DNA of 64,000 bases, taken from contig NZ_AP014946.1 of assembly GCF_002355335.1 (NCBI RefSeq), positions 2,805,501 to 2,869,500 of the forward strand, given 5' to 3'. The DNA comes from Variibacter gotjawalensis. GTDB taxonomy: Bacteria > Pseudomonadota > Alphaproteobacteria > Rhizobiales > Xanthobacteraceae. A program made the position numbers and the translations under genes. The notes under the pieces were generated by a model, which was not told where the DNA came from, did not search any database, and saw only the letters and a program-made list of their open reading frames with translations. The number at the start of each line of letters is the position of its first letter. Within the stretch, counting starts at the first letter, position 1. Shown here in pieces: positions 55,996-64,000 of this stretch.

Positions 55996-57264
55996 ATGTC
56001 AGAACCGACCGCGACCAAAGCGTTCGCGCCGTTCGAGTGGATGCTCTCGCTCCGCTACCTCCGGGCGCGGCGCAAAGAAGGATTCATTTCGGTCATCGCT
56101 GGCTTCTCCTTTCTCGGCATCATGCTCGGCGTCGCGACGCTGATCATCGTGATGGCGGTGATGAACGGCTTCCGCAGCGAACTTCTCGGCAAAATCCTCG
56201 GCCTCAACGGCCATCTCCTGGTTCAGCCGATCGAACAGCCGCTGACCGACTGGCAGCAGGTCGCCGAACGTTTGGCGAAGGTCGATGGCGTGACGCTCGC
56301 GGCGCCGATGGTCGAGGGCCAGGCGCTCGCATCGTCGCCGTTCCAGTCGAGCGGCGTGCTCGTCCGCGGCGTCCGCGTCGCCGATCTCAAGCGGCTCCCG
56401 TCGATCGCCAACACGATCAAGGCCGGCACGCTCGACGGGTTCGACGAGGGGCAGGGCATCGTCATAGGCAAGCGCCTCGGCGACAATCTGCAGCTGCGCG
56501 CCGGCGATACGATCACGCTGGTCGCGCCGCGCGGTTCGGTCACGGCCTTCGGCACAGTGCCGCGCATCAAGGCTTACAAAGTCGCGGCGATCTTCGAAGT
56601 CGGCATGTCGGAATACGACGCCGGCATCGTCTTCATGCCGCTGGCCGAGTCGCAGGCGTATTTCAACCGCTCCGGCGACGTGACGGCGATCGAGGTCTAC
56701 ACGCAGGATCCCGATAAGATCGACCGCGTGCGCCAAGCCGTGACGAGCGCGGCCGGCCGGCCCGTCTTCATCCTCGACTGGCGTCAGCGCAATTCGACCT
56801 TCTTCGGCGCGCTCCAAGTCGAGCGCAACGTGATGTTCATCATCCTGACGCTCATCGTCATCGTCGCGGCCTTCAACATCATTTCCGGCATGACGATGCT
56901 CGTGAAGGACAAGTCGCACGACATTGCTATCCTGCGCACGATGGGAGCGACGCAAGGCTCGATGCTGCGCGTTTTCCTCATCACGGGCGCGTCGATCGGC
57001 GTCACCGGCACAATCGTCGGCTTCATCGTCGGTTTGGTCTTCGCCTGGAATATCGAGTCGCTGCGCCAGTTCGTGTCCTGGCTGACCTCGACCGAACTGT
57101 TCTCGCCCGAGCTTTACTTCCTCTCGCGTCTGCCGGCGCGTATCGATAGCGGGGAGACGATCGCGGTTCTCGCGATGGCGCTGGTGCTTTCGCTGCTCGC
57201 GCCGCTCTATCCGGCGTGGCGCGCCGCGCGGCTCGATCCAGTCGAGGCTCTGCGTTATGAGTGA
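55996..57264 (+). CDS. lolC: lipoprotein-releasing ABC transporter permease LolC/LolE
   Basis: A 422-residue inner-membrane permease of the FtsX/MacB type. Together with LolD it extracts lipoproteins from the inner membrane and hands them to LolA. The N-terminal [44 protein letters not shown] holds the cytoplasmic helix and TM1; three C-terminal helices and EALRYE ending are conserved. A single permease gene, as here, works as a homodimer in many alphaproteobacteria (LolF-like). ATG 55996 is chosen by the family start; upstream frame to 55822 unsupported. Overlaps lolD by eight bases. Confidence 0.94.
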   Translation: MSEPTATKAFAPFEWMLSLRYLRARRKEGFISVIAGFSFLGIMLGVATLIIVMAVMNGFRSELLGKILGLNGHLLVQPIEQPLTDWQQVAERLAKVDGVTLAAPMVEGQALASSPFQSSGVLVRGVRVADLKRLPSIANTIKAGTLDGFDEGQGIVIGKRLGDNLQLRAGDTITLVAPRGSVTAFGTVPRIKAYKVAAIFEVGMSEYDAGIVFMPLAESQAYFNRSGDVTAIEVYTQDPDKIDRVRQAVTSAAGRPVFILDWRQRNSTFFGALQVERNVMFIILTLIVIVAAFNIISGMTMLVKDKSHDIAILRTMGATQGSMLRVFLITGASIGVTGTIVGFIVGLVFAWNIESLRQFVSWLTSTELFSPELYFLSRLPARIDSGETIAVLAMALVLSLLAPLYPAWRAARLDPVEALRYE

Positions 57265-57991
57265 CGCTGAAACCATGACCGAGACGGCTCCCGAAACGGC
57301 CCCGCGCGCCGAAACCGCCGCGCTGTCGCTGCGCGCGATCGAGCGCCAATACGTGCAAGGCGACTCGACGCTGGAAATCCTGCGCGGCGTGAATTTCGAC
57401 GTGTTCCCGGGCCAGTCGGTTGCGCTGATGGCGCCGTCCGGCACCGGCAAGTCGACGTTGCTGCACGTCGCCGGTTTGCTCGAACATCCGGACTCCGGCG
57501 AGGTGTTCGTGCGCGGCACGGCGACCGCCGAATTGCCGGACCAGGAACGCACCCGCATTCGCCGCACGCAGATCGGCTTTGTCTACCAGTTTCACCATCT
57601 GCTGCCGGAATTCTCCGCGCTCGAAAACGTCATGATGCCGCAGATGATCCGCGGCCTCGGTAAGGGCGAAGCCGCCAAGCGCGCCGGTGAGTTGCTCGGC
57701 TATCTCGGCCTCGGCGAGCGTCTGACGCATCGCCCGTCGGAACTCTCCGGCGGCGAGCAGCAGCGCGTTGCGATTGCGCGCGCGGTCGCCAACGCTCCGG
57801 CCGTGCTTCTCGCCGACGAACCGACCGGCAATCTCGATCCGAAAACGTCGGATCACGTGTTCGAAACGCTGACGCAACTCGTCCGCGCATCCGGTTTCGC
57901 GGCTGTCGTCGCGACCCACAACATGGACCTCGCCGCGCGCATGGATCGCCGCGTGACCCTGCGCGACGGGCAGGTCGTCGAACTCGACTAG
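57257..57991 (+). CDS. lolD: lipoprotein-releasing ABC transporter ATPase LolD
   Basis: A 244-residue ATP-binding protein. Walker A is APSGTGKST (59-67), the ABC signature is [14 protein letters not shown], Walker B is [12 protein letters not shown], and the switch His follows in VATHN. The [18 protein letters not shown] segment around the Q-loop is the LolD/MacB type mark. A variable 25-residue Glu/Thr/Ala-rich N-terminus precedes the fold. It powers LolC/E for outer-membrane lipoprotein sorting; gene overlap confirms the operon. Confidence 0.95.
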   Translation: MSDAETMTETAPETAPRAETAALSLRAIERQYVQGDSTLEILRGVNFDVFPGQSVALMAPSGTGKSTLLHVAGLLEHPDSGEVFVRGTATAELPDQERTRIRRTQIGFVYQFHHLLPEFSALENVMMPQMIRGLGKGEAAKRAGELLGYLGLGERLTHRPSELSGGEQQRVAIARAVANAPAVLLADEPTGNLDPKTSDHVFETLTQLVRASGFAAVVATHNMDLAARMDRRVTLRDGQVVELD

Positions 57992-58082
57992 CCGAACCAC
58001 CTCCCTGTCAGAATTGCCAATTCCGCGATTGCACGCGGGTGCCGCCTATTTGCGAAGACGTTTTCGAACTGGAGTTTTGCTC

Positions 58083-58547
58083 ATGCGATTGATGATCGCC
58101 GCCGTTGCGGCCGTGTCTCTGCTGACCGCTGTTTCGCCGGCCTCCGCGCTCACGATGAAGGAGTGCAGCGCGAAGTACAAAGAGGCTGAGAAGAACGGCA
58201 CGCTCGGCGGCAAAAAGTGGAACGAGTTCCGCAAAAGCGAATGCGGCGCTGAAGCAGCGCCGGCACCGGCGACCACGCAGGCAGCCCCGACGACAACAAC
58301 GACTGAGGCTAAAGAGCCGGCACCGCGCGCGTCAACACCAGCGCCTGCGGCAAGCGGCGACGTCATTTATCCGGCGGCAGTCGCCGAAAAATACGTGAGC
58401 GAGAAGGCCAGCAAGGCCCGCATGCACACCTGCCTCGACCAATACAAAGCGAACAAGGCGAGCAGTCGCAACGGCGGGCTGAATTGGATTCAGAAGGGCG
58501 GCGGCTACTACAGCGAGTGCAACAAGCGCCTCAAAGGCAGCGCTTAA
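58083..58547 (+). CDS. secreted protein with Cys-bearing repeat motif
   Basis: A 154-residue exported protein with a signal peptide ending ASALT (about residue 22). The mature N-terminus reads MKECSAKYKEAEKNGTLGGK with WNEFRKSECG, a short cysteine-flanked motif common in Bradyrhizobium-type secreted proteins. A Thr/Pro/Ala-rich linker (about 60-95) follows. A second Cys pair sits in the C-terminal domain (HTCLDQYKANK...YYSECNKRL) and probably forms a disulphide. ATG 58083 has TGGAG nine bases upstream. Its TAA and the ruvX stop overlap tail-to-tail. Function unknown. Confidence 0.8.
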   Translation: MRLMIAAVAAVSLLTAVSPASALTMKECSAKYKEAEKNGTLGGKKWNEFRKSECGAEAAPAPATTQAAPTTTTTEAKEPAPRASTPAPAASGDVIYPAAVAEKYVSEKASKARMHTCLDQYKANKASSRNGGLNWIQKGGGYYSECNKRLKGSA

Positions 58548-59014
58548 TCCGGAGACGCCGAGGCCAGGCGGTCGAGTGCGCCTTGCAGGATGAACAACGC
58601 GGCGTGCTGATCGATAACGGCAGCGCGCCGCGCACGGCTCATATCCTGAGCGATCAGTTCGCGTTCGGCCGCGACGGTGGATAGCCGCTCGTCCCACAGC
58701 ATGACGGGTAGCTCGGTGAGCCGCGCGAGATTGCGCGCAAACGCGCGCGACGATTGCGCACGCGGGCCGGAGCTGCCGTCCATGTTGAGCGGCAGGCCGA
58801 TCACGAAACCGACCGCGTTGCGCTCGGCCGCGAGTGCGAGCACGCGAGTGGCGTCGGCCCTGAAGGCCTTGCGTTTGATCGTCTCGACCGCGGTCGCGAG
58901 CTTGCGGTCTGGGTCGCTGGTTGCGACGCCGACCGTCTTGGTGCCGACGTCGAGGCCGATCAACGCGCCACGCGCCGGCAGTTGAGCTTCCGTCACGGTG
59001 TGGATGCTGGCCAT
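58544..59014 (-). CDS. ruvX: YqgF/RuvX-type putative Holliday junction resolvase
   Basis: A 156-residue RNase H-like fold protein of the YqgF family, linked to 16S rRNA 5'-end processing and possibly Holliday junction resolution. LIGLDVGTKTVGVATSDP holds the first catalytic Asp, VIGLPLNMDGSSG is the family strand, and LWDERLSTVAAE carries the acidic cluster; a late Asp is in AAVIDQHAA. ATG 59014 is used; a GTG at 59041 would extend it towards a terminator. Transcribed leftward from a promoter just after that terminator. In relatives it neighbours gatC/gatA, here 4 kb away. Confidence 0.92.
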   Translation of the reverse strand: MASIHTVTEAQLPARGALIGLDVGTKTVGVATSDPDRKLATAVETIKRKAFRADATRVLALAAERNAVGFVIGLPLNMDGSSGPRAQSSRAFARNLARLTELPVMLWDERLSTVAAERELIAQDMSRARRAAVIDQHAALFILQGALDRLASASPD

Positions 59015-59046
59015 GCGGCGGCTTAGCACGGCGGCGTGCACAAAGA

Positions 59047-59079
59047 AAAACCCTCCCGCGAGGTTCGCGGGAGGGTTTT
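59047..59079. terminator. strong bidirectional terminator
   Basis: A 15-bp perfect stem (AAAACCCTCCCGCGA with TCGCGGGAGGGTTTT) closes on GGT. Leftward it is followed by TCTTTG after the T-tract, ending the crystallin-domain gene before the ruvX start. The A/T tracts on both sides let it work on either strand. Confidence 0.9.
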
Positions 59080-59090
59080 GGCTTTAGCGC

Positions 59091-60473
59091 TTAGCGGCGC
59101 GGCTGTTGGTAGCCCGGGGGCGGGCCGCCTTGCGGCGGATAGCCCTGCTGCGGCTGTTGGTAGCCCGGCGGCGGGCCACCCGGCGGCGGACCACCCTGCG
59201 GCGGCGGCTGGTAGCCGGCCGGCGAGGGGGCCGGTCCCGGACCGGGCTCCGTGCACATGAACGACGAGATCTGGAACGTCCAGGCGTCGCCGAGCTGACG
59301 GTATTCGCCCGGCGACAGGCGGATCGACTCGCCGCCGAAGTTATCGTCGGCAAAGAACTCCCAGGTGCCCGCCGTCACTGCGATCGAGCCGATCTGATCG
59401 TTCCATTCCTGCATTTGCGGGTAGTTGTCGCTGGTCGTGAAGCTCTCGCCTTGCAGGTTCTGCTCGGAGAAGCCTTTCAACTCGCAAGCGCCATCGTTGC
59501 CGACCGGCTGCGGCGCGACTTGCGCCGAAGAGATCGCCACCGCTTGCGGTTGGATGCCTTGCGGGCAGAACTGCACGCACTGCGCAACAGCACCGCCGTC
59601 CTCGGTCGGCACATCGCGCCACACGAGGTTACAGCCGTCAGGCGTCTGACCGCCGCAGTAGGGACGCGCCATCGCGACGTAACCCTGCGGATAGTAGGCC
59701 TGCGTGCCGTAGTACACGGCCGGGATCGCAGAGAAGAGCACTAGGCGACGCAGGATGCCGCCGACCCAAATGCTGCGCGGGCCGCGCCAGTAACCCCAAT
59801 GGCGACCGCCGTAGAAGTACGACATCGCGGCCGGACCACGCGGACGCAGAGCGACCGGCGGACGCTGGCGCATGATGCGGCCGAGGTTCGCACCACGCGG
59901 CGCGATAATCGGACGCGCAACCTGCGTGCGCATCGGGCGCGGGCCTAAGCCACCGCCAGGACCGCGGCCACCCGGGAAGCCGGCATTGCCGCGCTGCGGA
60001 AAGCCAGCGTTACCACGCTGCGGGAAGCCGCCTGCGTTGCCACGCTGGGGGAAGCCGCCCGGCGTTGCGCGCCGGGACGGACCCGGGAAGCCGGTGTTAC
60101 GGACGCGGCCGCCGCCACGCGGAGCGACAACGCGCGCGCGGTTGACGCCGCTCGGAATGCGAGCCGAGCGAGACGGACGCGAGGCGCGGCTCGGCATCGA
60201 CTGGCGGCGAGGAGCGAACGATGGGCGAGCGCTGCGCGTCATCGGTCTCGCAGCTGGTCGAGACATCGGCCGCGCCATGGGGCGAGCCATCGGCCGCGAT
60301 GGTGCACGGAAGCTAGCGCGCGGTGCCGAGAAGCCACCGCCGCGGCGCGGAGCTGCCGATACTTCGTCGATGTCGAGATGCGACGCTTTGAGGCGCGACG
60401 CTTGAACGTGTGATGGTAACCCGAGCCAGGCGGCGAGCCCGGCCACGAGAAGAACTCGCAGACAACGATGCAT
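59091..60473 (-). CDS. exported Arg/Gly/Pro-rich protein with beta/gamma-crystallin domain
   Basis: A 460-residue protein. Signal peptide: about residues 1-26 (LRVLLVAGLAAWLGLPSHVQA). Then comes a low-complexity basic region with PMARPMARPM and a tandem GGFPQRGNA repeat (about 145-175). A hydrophobic helix follows near WVGGILRRLVLFSAIPAVYYG (about 240-260). A Cys-containing segment (YCGGQTPDGC, CVQFCPQG) comes before a beta/gamma-crystallin domain at about 330-410 (ELKGFSEQNLQGE, WEFFADDNFGGESIRL), and a Pro/Gly/Gln tail. ATG 60473 has GGGAG upstream. Crystallin domains often bind calcium; role unknown, likely envelope-associated. Confidence 0.85.
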   Translation of the reverse strand: MHRCLRVLLVAGLAAWLGLPSHVQASRLKASHLDIDEVSAAPRRGGGFSAPRASFRAPSRPMARPMARPMSRPAARPMTRSARPSFAPRRQSMPSRASRPSRSARIPSGVNRARVVAPRGGGRVRNTGFPGPSRRATPGGFPQRGNAGGFPQRGNAGFPQRGNAGFPGGRGPGGGLGPRPMRTQVARPIIAPRGANLGRIMRQRPPVALRPRGPAAMSYFYGGRHWGYWRGPRSIWVGGILRRLVLFSAIPAVYYGTQAYYPQGYVAMARPYCGGQTPDGCNLVWRDVPTEDGGAVAQCVQFCPQGIQPQAVAISSAQVAPQPVGNDGACELKGFSEQNLQGESFTTSDNYPQMQEWNDQIGSIAVTAGTWEFFADDNFGGESIRLSPGEYRQLGDAWTFQISSFMCTEPGPGPAPSPAGYQPPPQGGPPPGGPPPGYQQPQQGYPPQGGPPPGYQQPRR

Positions 60474-60695
60474 AGGCACTCCCAGATAGCTGTATGGCTT
60501 GGCGGCCGCCGCCCCGGAGGGTGCGGTAAAGTTTCTTTGATTGCGACAGCTTGTCTCATCTGAGCGCGAATTTGCGAAACTGGCAAGCGGAAGCTTTTGC
60601 AGTTTCTACAATGAGTGGAGGAGGTTGATCACCGTCGTTTGACGGGTATGGTCGGCCCCATCCCCTCGAACGAACAAACCGTCAGGACATCGCTC

Positions 60696-61394
60696 ATGCA
60701 AATCACTTGGTATGGCCACTCGGCATTTCGTCTCGATTTCGGCAAGCACGCGGTGCTGATCGATCCGTTCTTCACCGGCAATCCGGCCTTCGAATCCGAC
60801 AAAGCGGAAGCCATCAAAGGCGTGACGCATATCGTGCTCACGCACGGTCACAGTGATCACGTCGGCGACACGCTCGACATCGCGGCATCGACCGGCGCGA
60901 CAGTCGTCACGACATTCGATCTCTGCATGTGGCTCGCCGGCAAGGGACTCAAGAAATTCGACCCGATGAACATGGGCGGCACGACCGACCAGGGCGGCTT
61001 CACGGTGACGATGGTGCGCGCCGATCATTCGTCGAGCGACATCGTCGACGGCACGCCGATCTATCTCGGCAATCCGTGCGGCGTGATCATCAAGGCGAAA
61101 GGCGAGCCGACCGTTTATCACCTCGGCGACACCGACATCTTTTCCGACATGGGGCTGATCGCCGAACTGCACGAGCCGAAAATCGGGATCGTCCCGATCG
61201 GCGATCGCTTCACGATGGATGCGAAGACGGCAGCGTTCGCGACGAAGCGCTTCTTCAAATTCGACACCGTGATTCCGTGTCACTACGGCTCGTTTCCGAT
61301 CATCGCGAAGAATGCCGACGGCTTCGTCGAAGCGATGAAAGGCCATGCGACGAAGGTGCTGGTGCCTCAAAAAGGGAAAGCCACGAGCGTTTGA
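60696..61394 (+). CDS. UPF0173 metal-dependent hydrolase
   Basis: A 232-residue metallo-beta-lactamase-fold hydrolase of the UPF0173 (YtkL-like) family. The N-terminus [25 protein letters not shown] is diagnostic, and the metal motif is [10 protein letters not shown]. Further ligands are in ADHSSS (His), LGDTDIF (Asp) and IPCHYGSFP (His). It is cytoplasmic, with no signal peptide, unlike the three exported MBL genes earlier. ATG 60696 is supported by the family start. The natural substrate is not established. Confidence 0.92.
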   Translation: MQITWYGHSAFRLDFGKHAVLIDPFFTGNPAFESDKAEAIKGVTHIVLTHGHSDHVGDTLDIAASTGATVVTTFDLCMWLAGKGLKKFDPMNMGGTTDQGGFTVTMVRADHSSSDIVDGTPIYLGNPCGVIIKAKGEPTVYHLGDTDIFSDMGLIAELHEPKIGIVPIGDRFTMDAKTAAFATKRFFKFDTVIPCHYGSFPIIAKNADGFVEAMKGHATKVLVPQKGKATSV

Positions 61395-61518
61395 CGGTAG
61401 GCGACAGCCGTCAGCCCAAAACCGTCCACAGGCGAGCCGGCGATTTAAGGTTAATGAAGGATTGACGTCGCGGCTAAGCGTTTAAGCAGCGATAATGGCG
61501 GCGAACAGGGACGCTGCC

Positions 61519-61911
61519 ATGAATGCCGCTATGACCTCAGCCGCGACACTGCGCGGACAAGCCGACGATTTCGAGTGGTTCAATGCGTGGTGGGATCAAG
61601 CACGCAGCGTTGCGCCGCGTGTCGTCGTGCCCGCAGTCGCATTGTCGCCAAGCATCGCCAAGCTGCAATCGGCAGGTCAGAAGCTCGCGGCGTCGACACG
61701 CGCCGCGTTGATTGCGCGCGACGTCGCGGATATCGAGATCGTGCGTGACAGGCTCTTCGCAGGAATGGGCGGCACTTACATGCGCGTTAAAGGCTCGGAC
61801 GCGCCGCGCATCGCCAAGAGCACGGGGCCGATCCTGATCGCCACTGTGCTCGGCGGTTTCATCGTCGCGATCTCGTCGGCTGCGGCCGCTTTCATGAAGT
61901 TTGCACGCTAA
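61519..61911 (+). CDS. hypothetical protein with C-terminal membrane helix
   Basis: A 130-residue protein not matched to a family by eye. It has an amphipathic helical body (about 10-90; QSAGQKLAASTRAALIARD) with FEWFNAWWDQ near the start, then one C-terminal transmembrane segment (GPILIATVLGGFIVAISSAAAAF). The architecture is tail-anchored. ATG 61519 is preceded by AGGGA; ATG 61495 is an in-frame alternative without a ribosome-binding site. Lies between UPF0173 and a CPBP protease gene. Confidence 0.6.
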   Translation: MNAAMTSAATLRGQADDFEWFNAWWDQARSVAPRVVVPAVALSPSIAKLQSAGQKLAASTRAALIARDVADIEIVRDRLFAGMGGTYMRVKGSDAPRIAKSTGPILIATVLGGFIVAISSAAAAFMKFAR

Positions 61912-61959
61912 TTTATTGAATCCGCTGCTTCGCAGTCGCTGCGTGTTAAAAGCAAGCGC

Positions 61960-62715
61960 ATGAACGAATCGAACTTCGCTGCGACCAATAGCGCGCCACG
62001 CGAGCCCTGGTTGTTTTGGGGCACGATCGGGTGGGGCCTTCTCGCCATCGTGTTCTGGCAAGTCCTCATCATTCCGGTGATCGCTTACATGATCGGCGGA
62101 ATGGATCAGGCCGAATTCGAAAAATACGCGCGCGGCGCCGATGGCATCGCGGTGACATTGTGGCTCGCGGTGCCGGCGCATCTCGCCGTGCTTGCCTGGG
62201 CGATCCGCATCAAGCGCTGGGGTTTTGCGGATTATCTCGCGCTCTACATGCCGTCGCGCTTTTACTTGTTCGTCGGCCTCGCGATCCTCGCGATCCTACT
62301 GCCGCTCGGCGATCTGACGTCGTGGCTCGCCGGTCGTCCGATCATCCCAGACTTCATGATCAACATCTATCGTTCGGGGCGCGAGACCGGCACGTTCTGG
62401 ATCGCCGCGACGGCGATCGTCATAGCGGCGCCGATCTTCGAGGAAGTGCTCTTCCGCGGCTTCATGTTCCGCGGGCTTTCGGTCTCGCGGCTCGGCATTA
62501 CCGGCGCGATCGTCGTGCCGTCGCTGATTTGGGCCGCGATGCATATTCAGTACGAACTGTTCAACATCGTGCAGATTTTCGTCATCGGCTGCGTGTTTGC
62601 GTGGGTGCGCTGGGTCTCCGGCACCACGCTTCTGACCGTGTTCATGCATATGGGCGTGAACGCTGCCGCCGTGATTCAGGCCGTATGGTGGGTCGAATCC
62701 TCGGTTGCCGGGTAA
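61960..62715 (+). CDS. CPBP-family intramembrane glutamic endopeptidase
   Basis: A 251-residue polytopic protein of the CPBP/Abi (CAAX-protease-like) family. Motif 1 is FEEVLFRGFMFRGL, with the catalytic Glu pair and Arg. Motif 2 holds the His in LIWAAMHIQYELFNIVQIFVIGCVFAWVRW, and motif 3 is VFMHMGVNAAAV. About seven transmembrane helices. Bacterial members process membrane substrates or bacteriocin-type peptides; no substrate gene is next to it. ATG 61960. Confidence 0.88.
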   Translation: MNESNFAATNSAPREPWLFWGTIGWGLLAIVFWQVLIIPVIAYMIGGMDQAEFEKYARGADGIAVTLWLAVPAHLAVLAWAIRIKRWGFADYLALYMPSRFYLFVGLAILAILLPLGDLTSWLAGRPIIPDFMINIYRSGRETGTFWIAATAIVIAAPIFEEVLFRGFMFRGLSVSRLGITGAIVVPSLIWAAMHIQYELFNIVQIFVIGCVFAWVRWVSGTTLLTVFMHMGVNAAAVIQAVWWVESSVAG

Positions 62716-62760
62716 TCCGGCGCTCTGCTATAGCGTCCGCGACAACGCTCGGAGCTTTTA

Positions 62761-63048
62761 ATGTCGGTCGACGCCGCCACCATCAGGCGCATTGCTCACT
62801 TGGCGCGCATCGCGGTCGCCGAGAATGAGGTCGACCATCTGCGCGGCGAAGTGAACGCAATCCTCGCCTTCGTCGAGCAACTGCAGGAAGTGAATGTCGA
62901 CGGCGTCGAGCCGATGACTTCGGTCACGCCGATGACGATGCGGATGCGCGACGACATCGTCACCGACGGCGACCGCGCCGCCGAGATCGTGCGCAACGCG
63001 CCCGTGACCGAAGACAATTACTTCGTCGTCCCGAAAGTCATCGAGTGA
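62761..63048 (+). CDS. gatC: aspartyl/glutamyl-tRNA(Asn/Gln) amidotransferase subunit C
   Basis: A 95-residue helical subunit that stabilises GatA in the amidotransferase converting Glu-tRNA-Gln and Asp-tRNA-Asn to the cognate aminoacyl-tRNAs. [12 protein letters not shown] is the N-terminal helix and [17 protein letters not shown] is the belt that wraps GatA; it ends [14 protein letters not shown], the family C-terminus. Its stop overlaps the start of a 52-aa ORF rather than gatA itself. Confidence 0.96.
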   Translation: MSVDAATIRRIAHLARIAVAENEVDHLRGEVNAILAFVEQLQEVNVDGVEPMTSVTPMTMRMRDDIVTDGDRAAEIVRNAPVTEDNYFVVPKVIE

Positions 63049-63206
63049 TGTGCCAGCTCTGCGAGCAGGAACAGCTCTACGCATTGTATCAGGCGCGCCA
63101 GCGCGCCGCGCAGCGCGACGACGTCATCAAGTCGCCGCCCGTCATCGCGCGCAAGCCGCGCAGCGAGACGAAGCCGGCAACCACAGAATCCAACGATAAG
63201 CCATGA
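63048..63206 (+). CDS. 52-residue CxxC protein between gatC and gatA
   Basis: A short gene with ATG at 63048 sharing one base with the gatC TGA. Its TGA at 63204-63206 overlaps the gatA ATG. The product starts [20 protein letters not shown], with a CxxC pair and then an Ala/Gln/Arg helix, and has a Pro/Lys/Glu-rich tail. Exact overlaps at both ends support real translation. No family or function recognised; metal binding by two Cys alone would need a partner or dimer. Confidence 0.7.
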   Translation: MCQLCEQEQLYALYQARQRAAQRDDVIKSPPVIARKPRSETKPATTESNDKP

Positions 63207-64000
63207 CCGATCTCACCGCTCTCACATTGGCGGAGGCCCGCGCCGGCCTCGCCAAGAAGCAATTCAGCGCCGCCGAGCTGACCGACGCGCATATCGTTGC
63301 GGTCGAGCAGGCGCGCGCGCTCAACGCCTTCGTTCTCGAAACGCCGGATCATGCGCGCCAAGCGGCAGCGAAAGCCGACGCGCGGATCGCGGCCGGTGAC
63401 GCACGTCCGCTCGAAGGCATTCCGCTCGCCATCAAGGATCTGTTCTGCACGAACGGTTTCCGCACTACGGCGTGCTCGCGCATCCTCGGCGACTTCACGC
63501 CGACCTATGAGTCGACCGTGACGTCGCAGCTCTGGCGCGACGGCGCCGTGATGCTCGGCAAGGTCAACAACGACGAATTCGCGATGGGCTCGTCGAACGA
63601 AACGTCCTGCTTCGGCCCAGTCGCCAACCCATGGCATCGCCCGGGTTCTAACGTTGGCGTTGGGGCTGACGGCAAGATCACCGGAACCGCGCTGGTGCCG
63701 GGCGGCTCGTCCGGCGGTTCGGCTTCGGCCGTCGCTGCGAGCCTTTGTCTCGGCGCGACGGCGACGGACACCGGCGGTTCGATCCGCCAGCCCGCGGCTT
63801 TCACTGGCACCGTCGGCATCAAGCCGACATACGGGCGCTGCTCGCGCTGGGGCATCGTCGCTTTCGCGTCCTCTCTCGATCAGGCAGGGCCGATCGCGAA
63901 GACGGTGCGCGATACCGCGATCCTGATGCGCGCGATGGCGGGCTTCGATCCGAAAGACACAACATCGGTCGATCGCGAAGTGCCGGACTATGAAGCGTCC
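63203..64000 (+). CDS. gatA: aspartyl/glutamyl-tRNA amidotransferase subunit A (cut by window edge)
   Basis: The first 266 residues of the amidase-signature subunit that hydrolyses glutamine and passes ammonia to GatB. The Ser-cisSer-Lys triad is visible: Lys78 in AIKDLF, Ser169 in PGGSSGGSA and nucleophile Ser193 in [10 protein letters not shown]. Compared with the usual alphaproteobacterial NPWRRPGSN-(x)[10 protein letters not shown] spacing there appear to be about 12 extra residues ([13 protein letters not shown], around 151-163). The reading frame is open to the window end. Confidence 0.95.
   Translation, partial: MTDLTALTLAEARAGLAKKQFSAAELTDAHIVAVEQARALNAFVLETPDHARQAAAKADARIAAGDARPLEGIPLAIKDLFCTNGFRTTACSRILGDFTPTYESTVTSQLWRDGAVMLGKVNNDEFAMGSSNETSCFGPVANPWHRPGSNVGVGADGKITGTALVPGGSSGGSASAVAASLCLGATATDTGGSIRQPAAFTGTVGIKPTYGRCSRWGIVAFASSLDQAGPIAKTVRDTAILMRAMAGFDPKDTTSVDREVPDYEAS

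Noticed and set aside
59975-60065. Tandem repeats that might suggest a CRISPR or satellite
   Set aside because: The repeat unit is 24-27 bases in frame with the crystallin-domain gene (GGFPQRGNA); there are no spacers.
61440-61470. CtrA-type binding site near TTTAAGGTTAA
   Set aside because: The spacing between TTAA halves is two bases, not seven, so it does not fit the full CtrA motif.
1-64000. Prophage, insertion sequence, toxin-antitoxin or biosynthetic cluster
   Set aside because: No transposase, integrase, phage structural, toxin-antitoxin or synthase genes were found in any frame.

Overview
This 64-kb window is a high-GC chromosomal segment of an alphaproteobacterium, most likely a member of the Hyphomicrobiales (Rhizobiales) close to the Bradyrhizobium/Xanthobacteraceae group. 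The case rests on four things: divK-pleD; the alphaproteobacterial series nuo operon, birA, rnj, methylmalonyl-CoA epimerase, DUF1467, proS, lolC/E, lolD; a short ProS; and a candidate EcfG-type stress promoter. No phage, transposase, CRISPR array, rRNA or convincing tRNA gene was seen.

Layout. 1-11 kb is accessory metabolism: the end of a polyol dehydrogenase, a secreted TPR protein, a small Pro/Gly-rich secreted protein, an exported metallo-beta-lactamase-fold protein, an HpcH/HpaI-type aldolase, a succinate-semialdehyde-type dehydrogenase, and a molybdenum hydroxylase cluster (IorA/IorB-like pair plus a lone CoxL-like subunit). 11-18 kb carries ppx/gppA-rlmE, a drug-type MFS pump, dinB, DUF3572 and divK-pleD. 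18-22 kb has a structured intergenic region that may encode a 6S-like RNA, two more exported MBL-fold paralogues, a DedA protein and an FkbM methyltransferase. parE follows. 24-28.5 kb is a leftward catabolic group: MFS, haloacid dehalogenase, Bug-type solute receptor and an enolase-superfamily enzyme.

28.7-44 kb is the complete 14-gene nuoA-N operon for respiratory Complex I. It has two foreign genes: a DHCW-motif cupin between nuoB and nuoC, and a DUF559 nuclease-like gene bracketed by palindromic repeats between nuoD and nuoE. NuoL has an unusual 15-histidine segment. birA, RNase J, methylmalonyl-CoA epimerase and DUF1467 follow. Between DUF1467 and proS, where those genes are often close neighbours, lies a 6.6-kb accessory block. 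It holds a thioesterase, a candidate small RNA, a probable copper module (PCuAC, TonB receptor, DUF2946) and a quinone-reductase/old-yellow-enzyme pair facing an ArsR-type regulator across an 18-bp perfect palindrome.

54-64 kb carries proS, lolC/E-lolD, ruvX, a surface-type beta/gamma-crystallin protein, a UPF0173 hydrolase, a CPBP protease and gatC-(52-aa ORF)-gatA, which runs off the end. Several families of long intergenic palindromes recur. The most interesting observation is that the DUF559 gene occupies the position of the loop of one of these palindromes while keeping stop/start overlaps with nuoD and nuoE.
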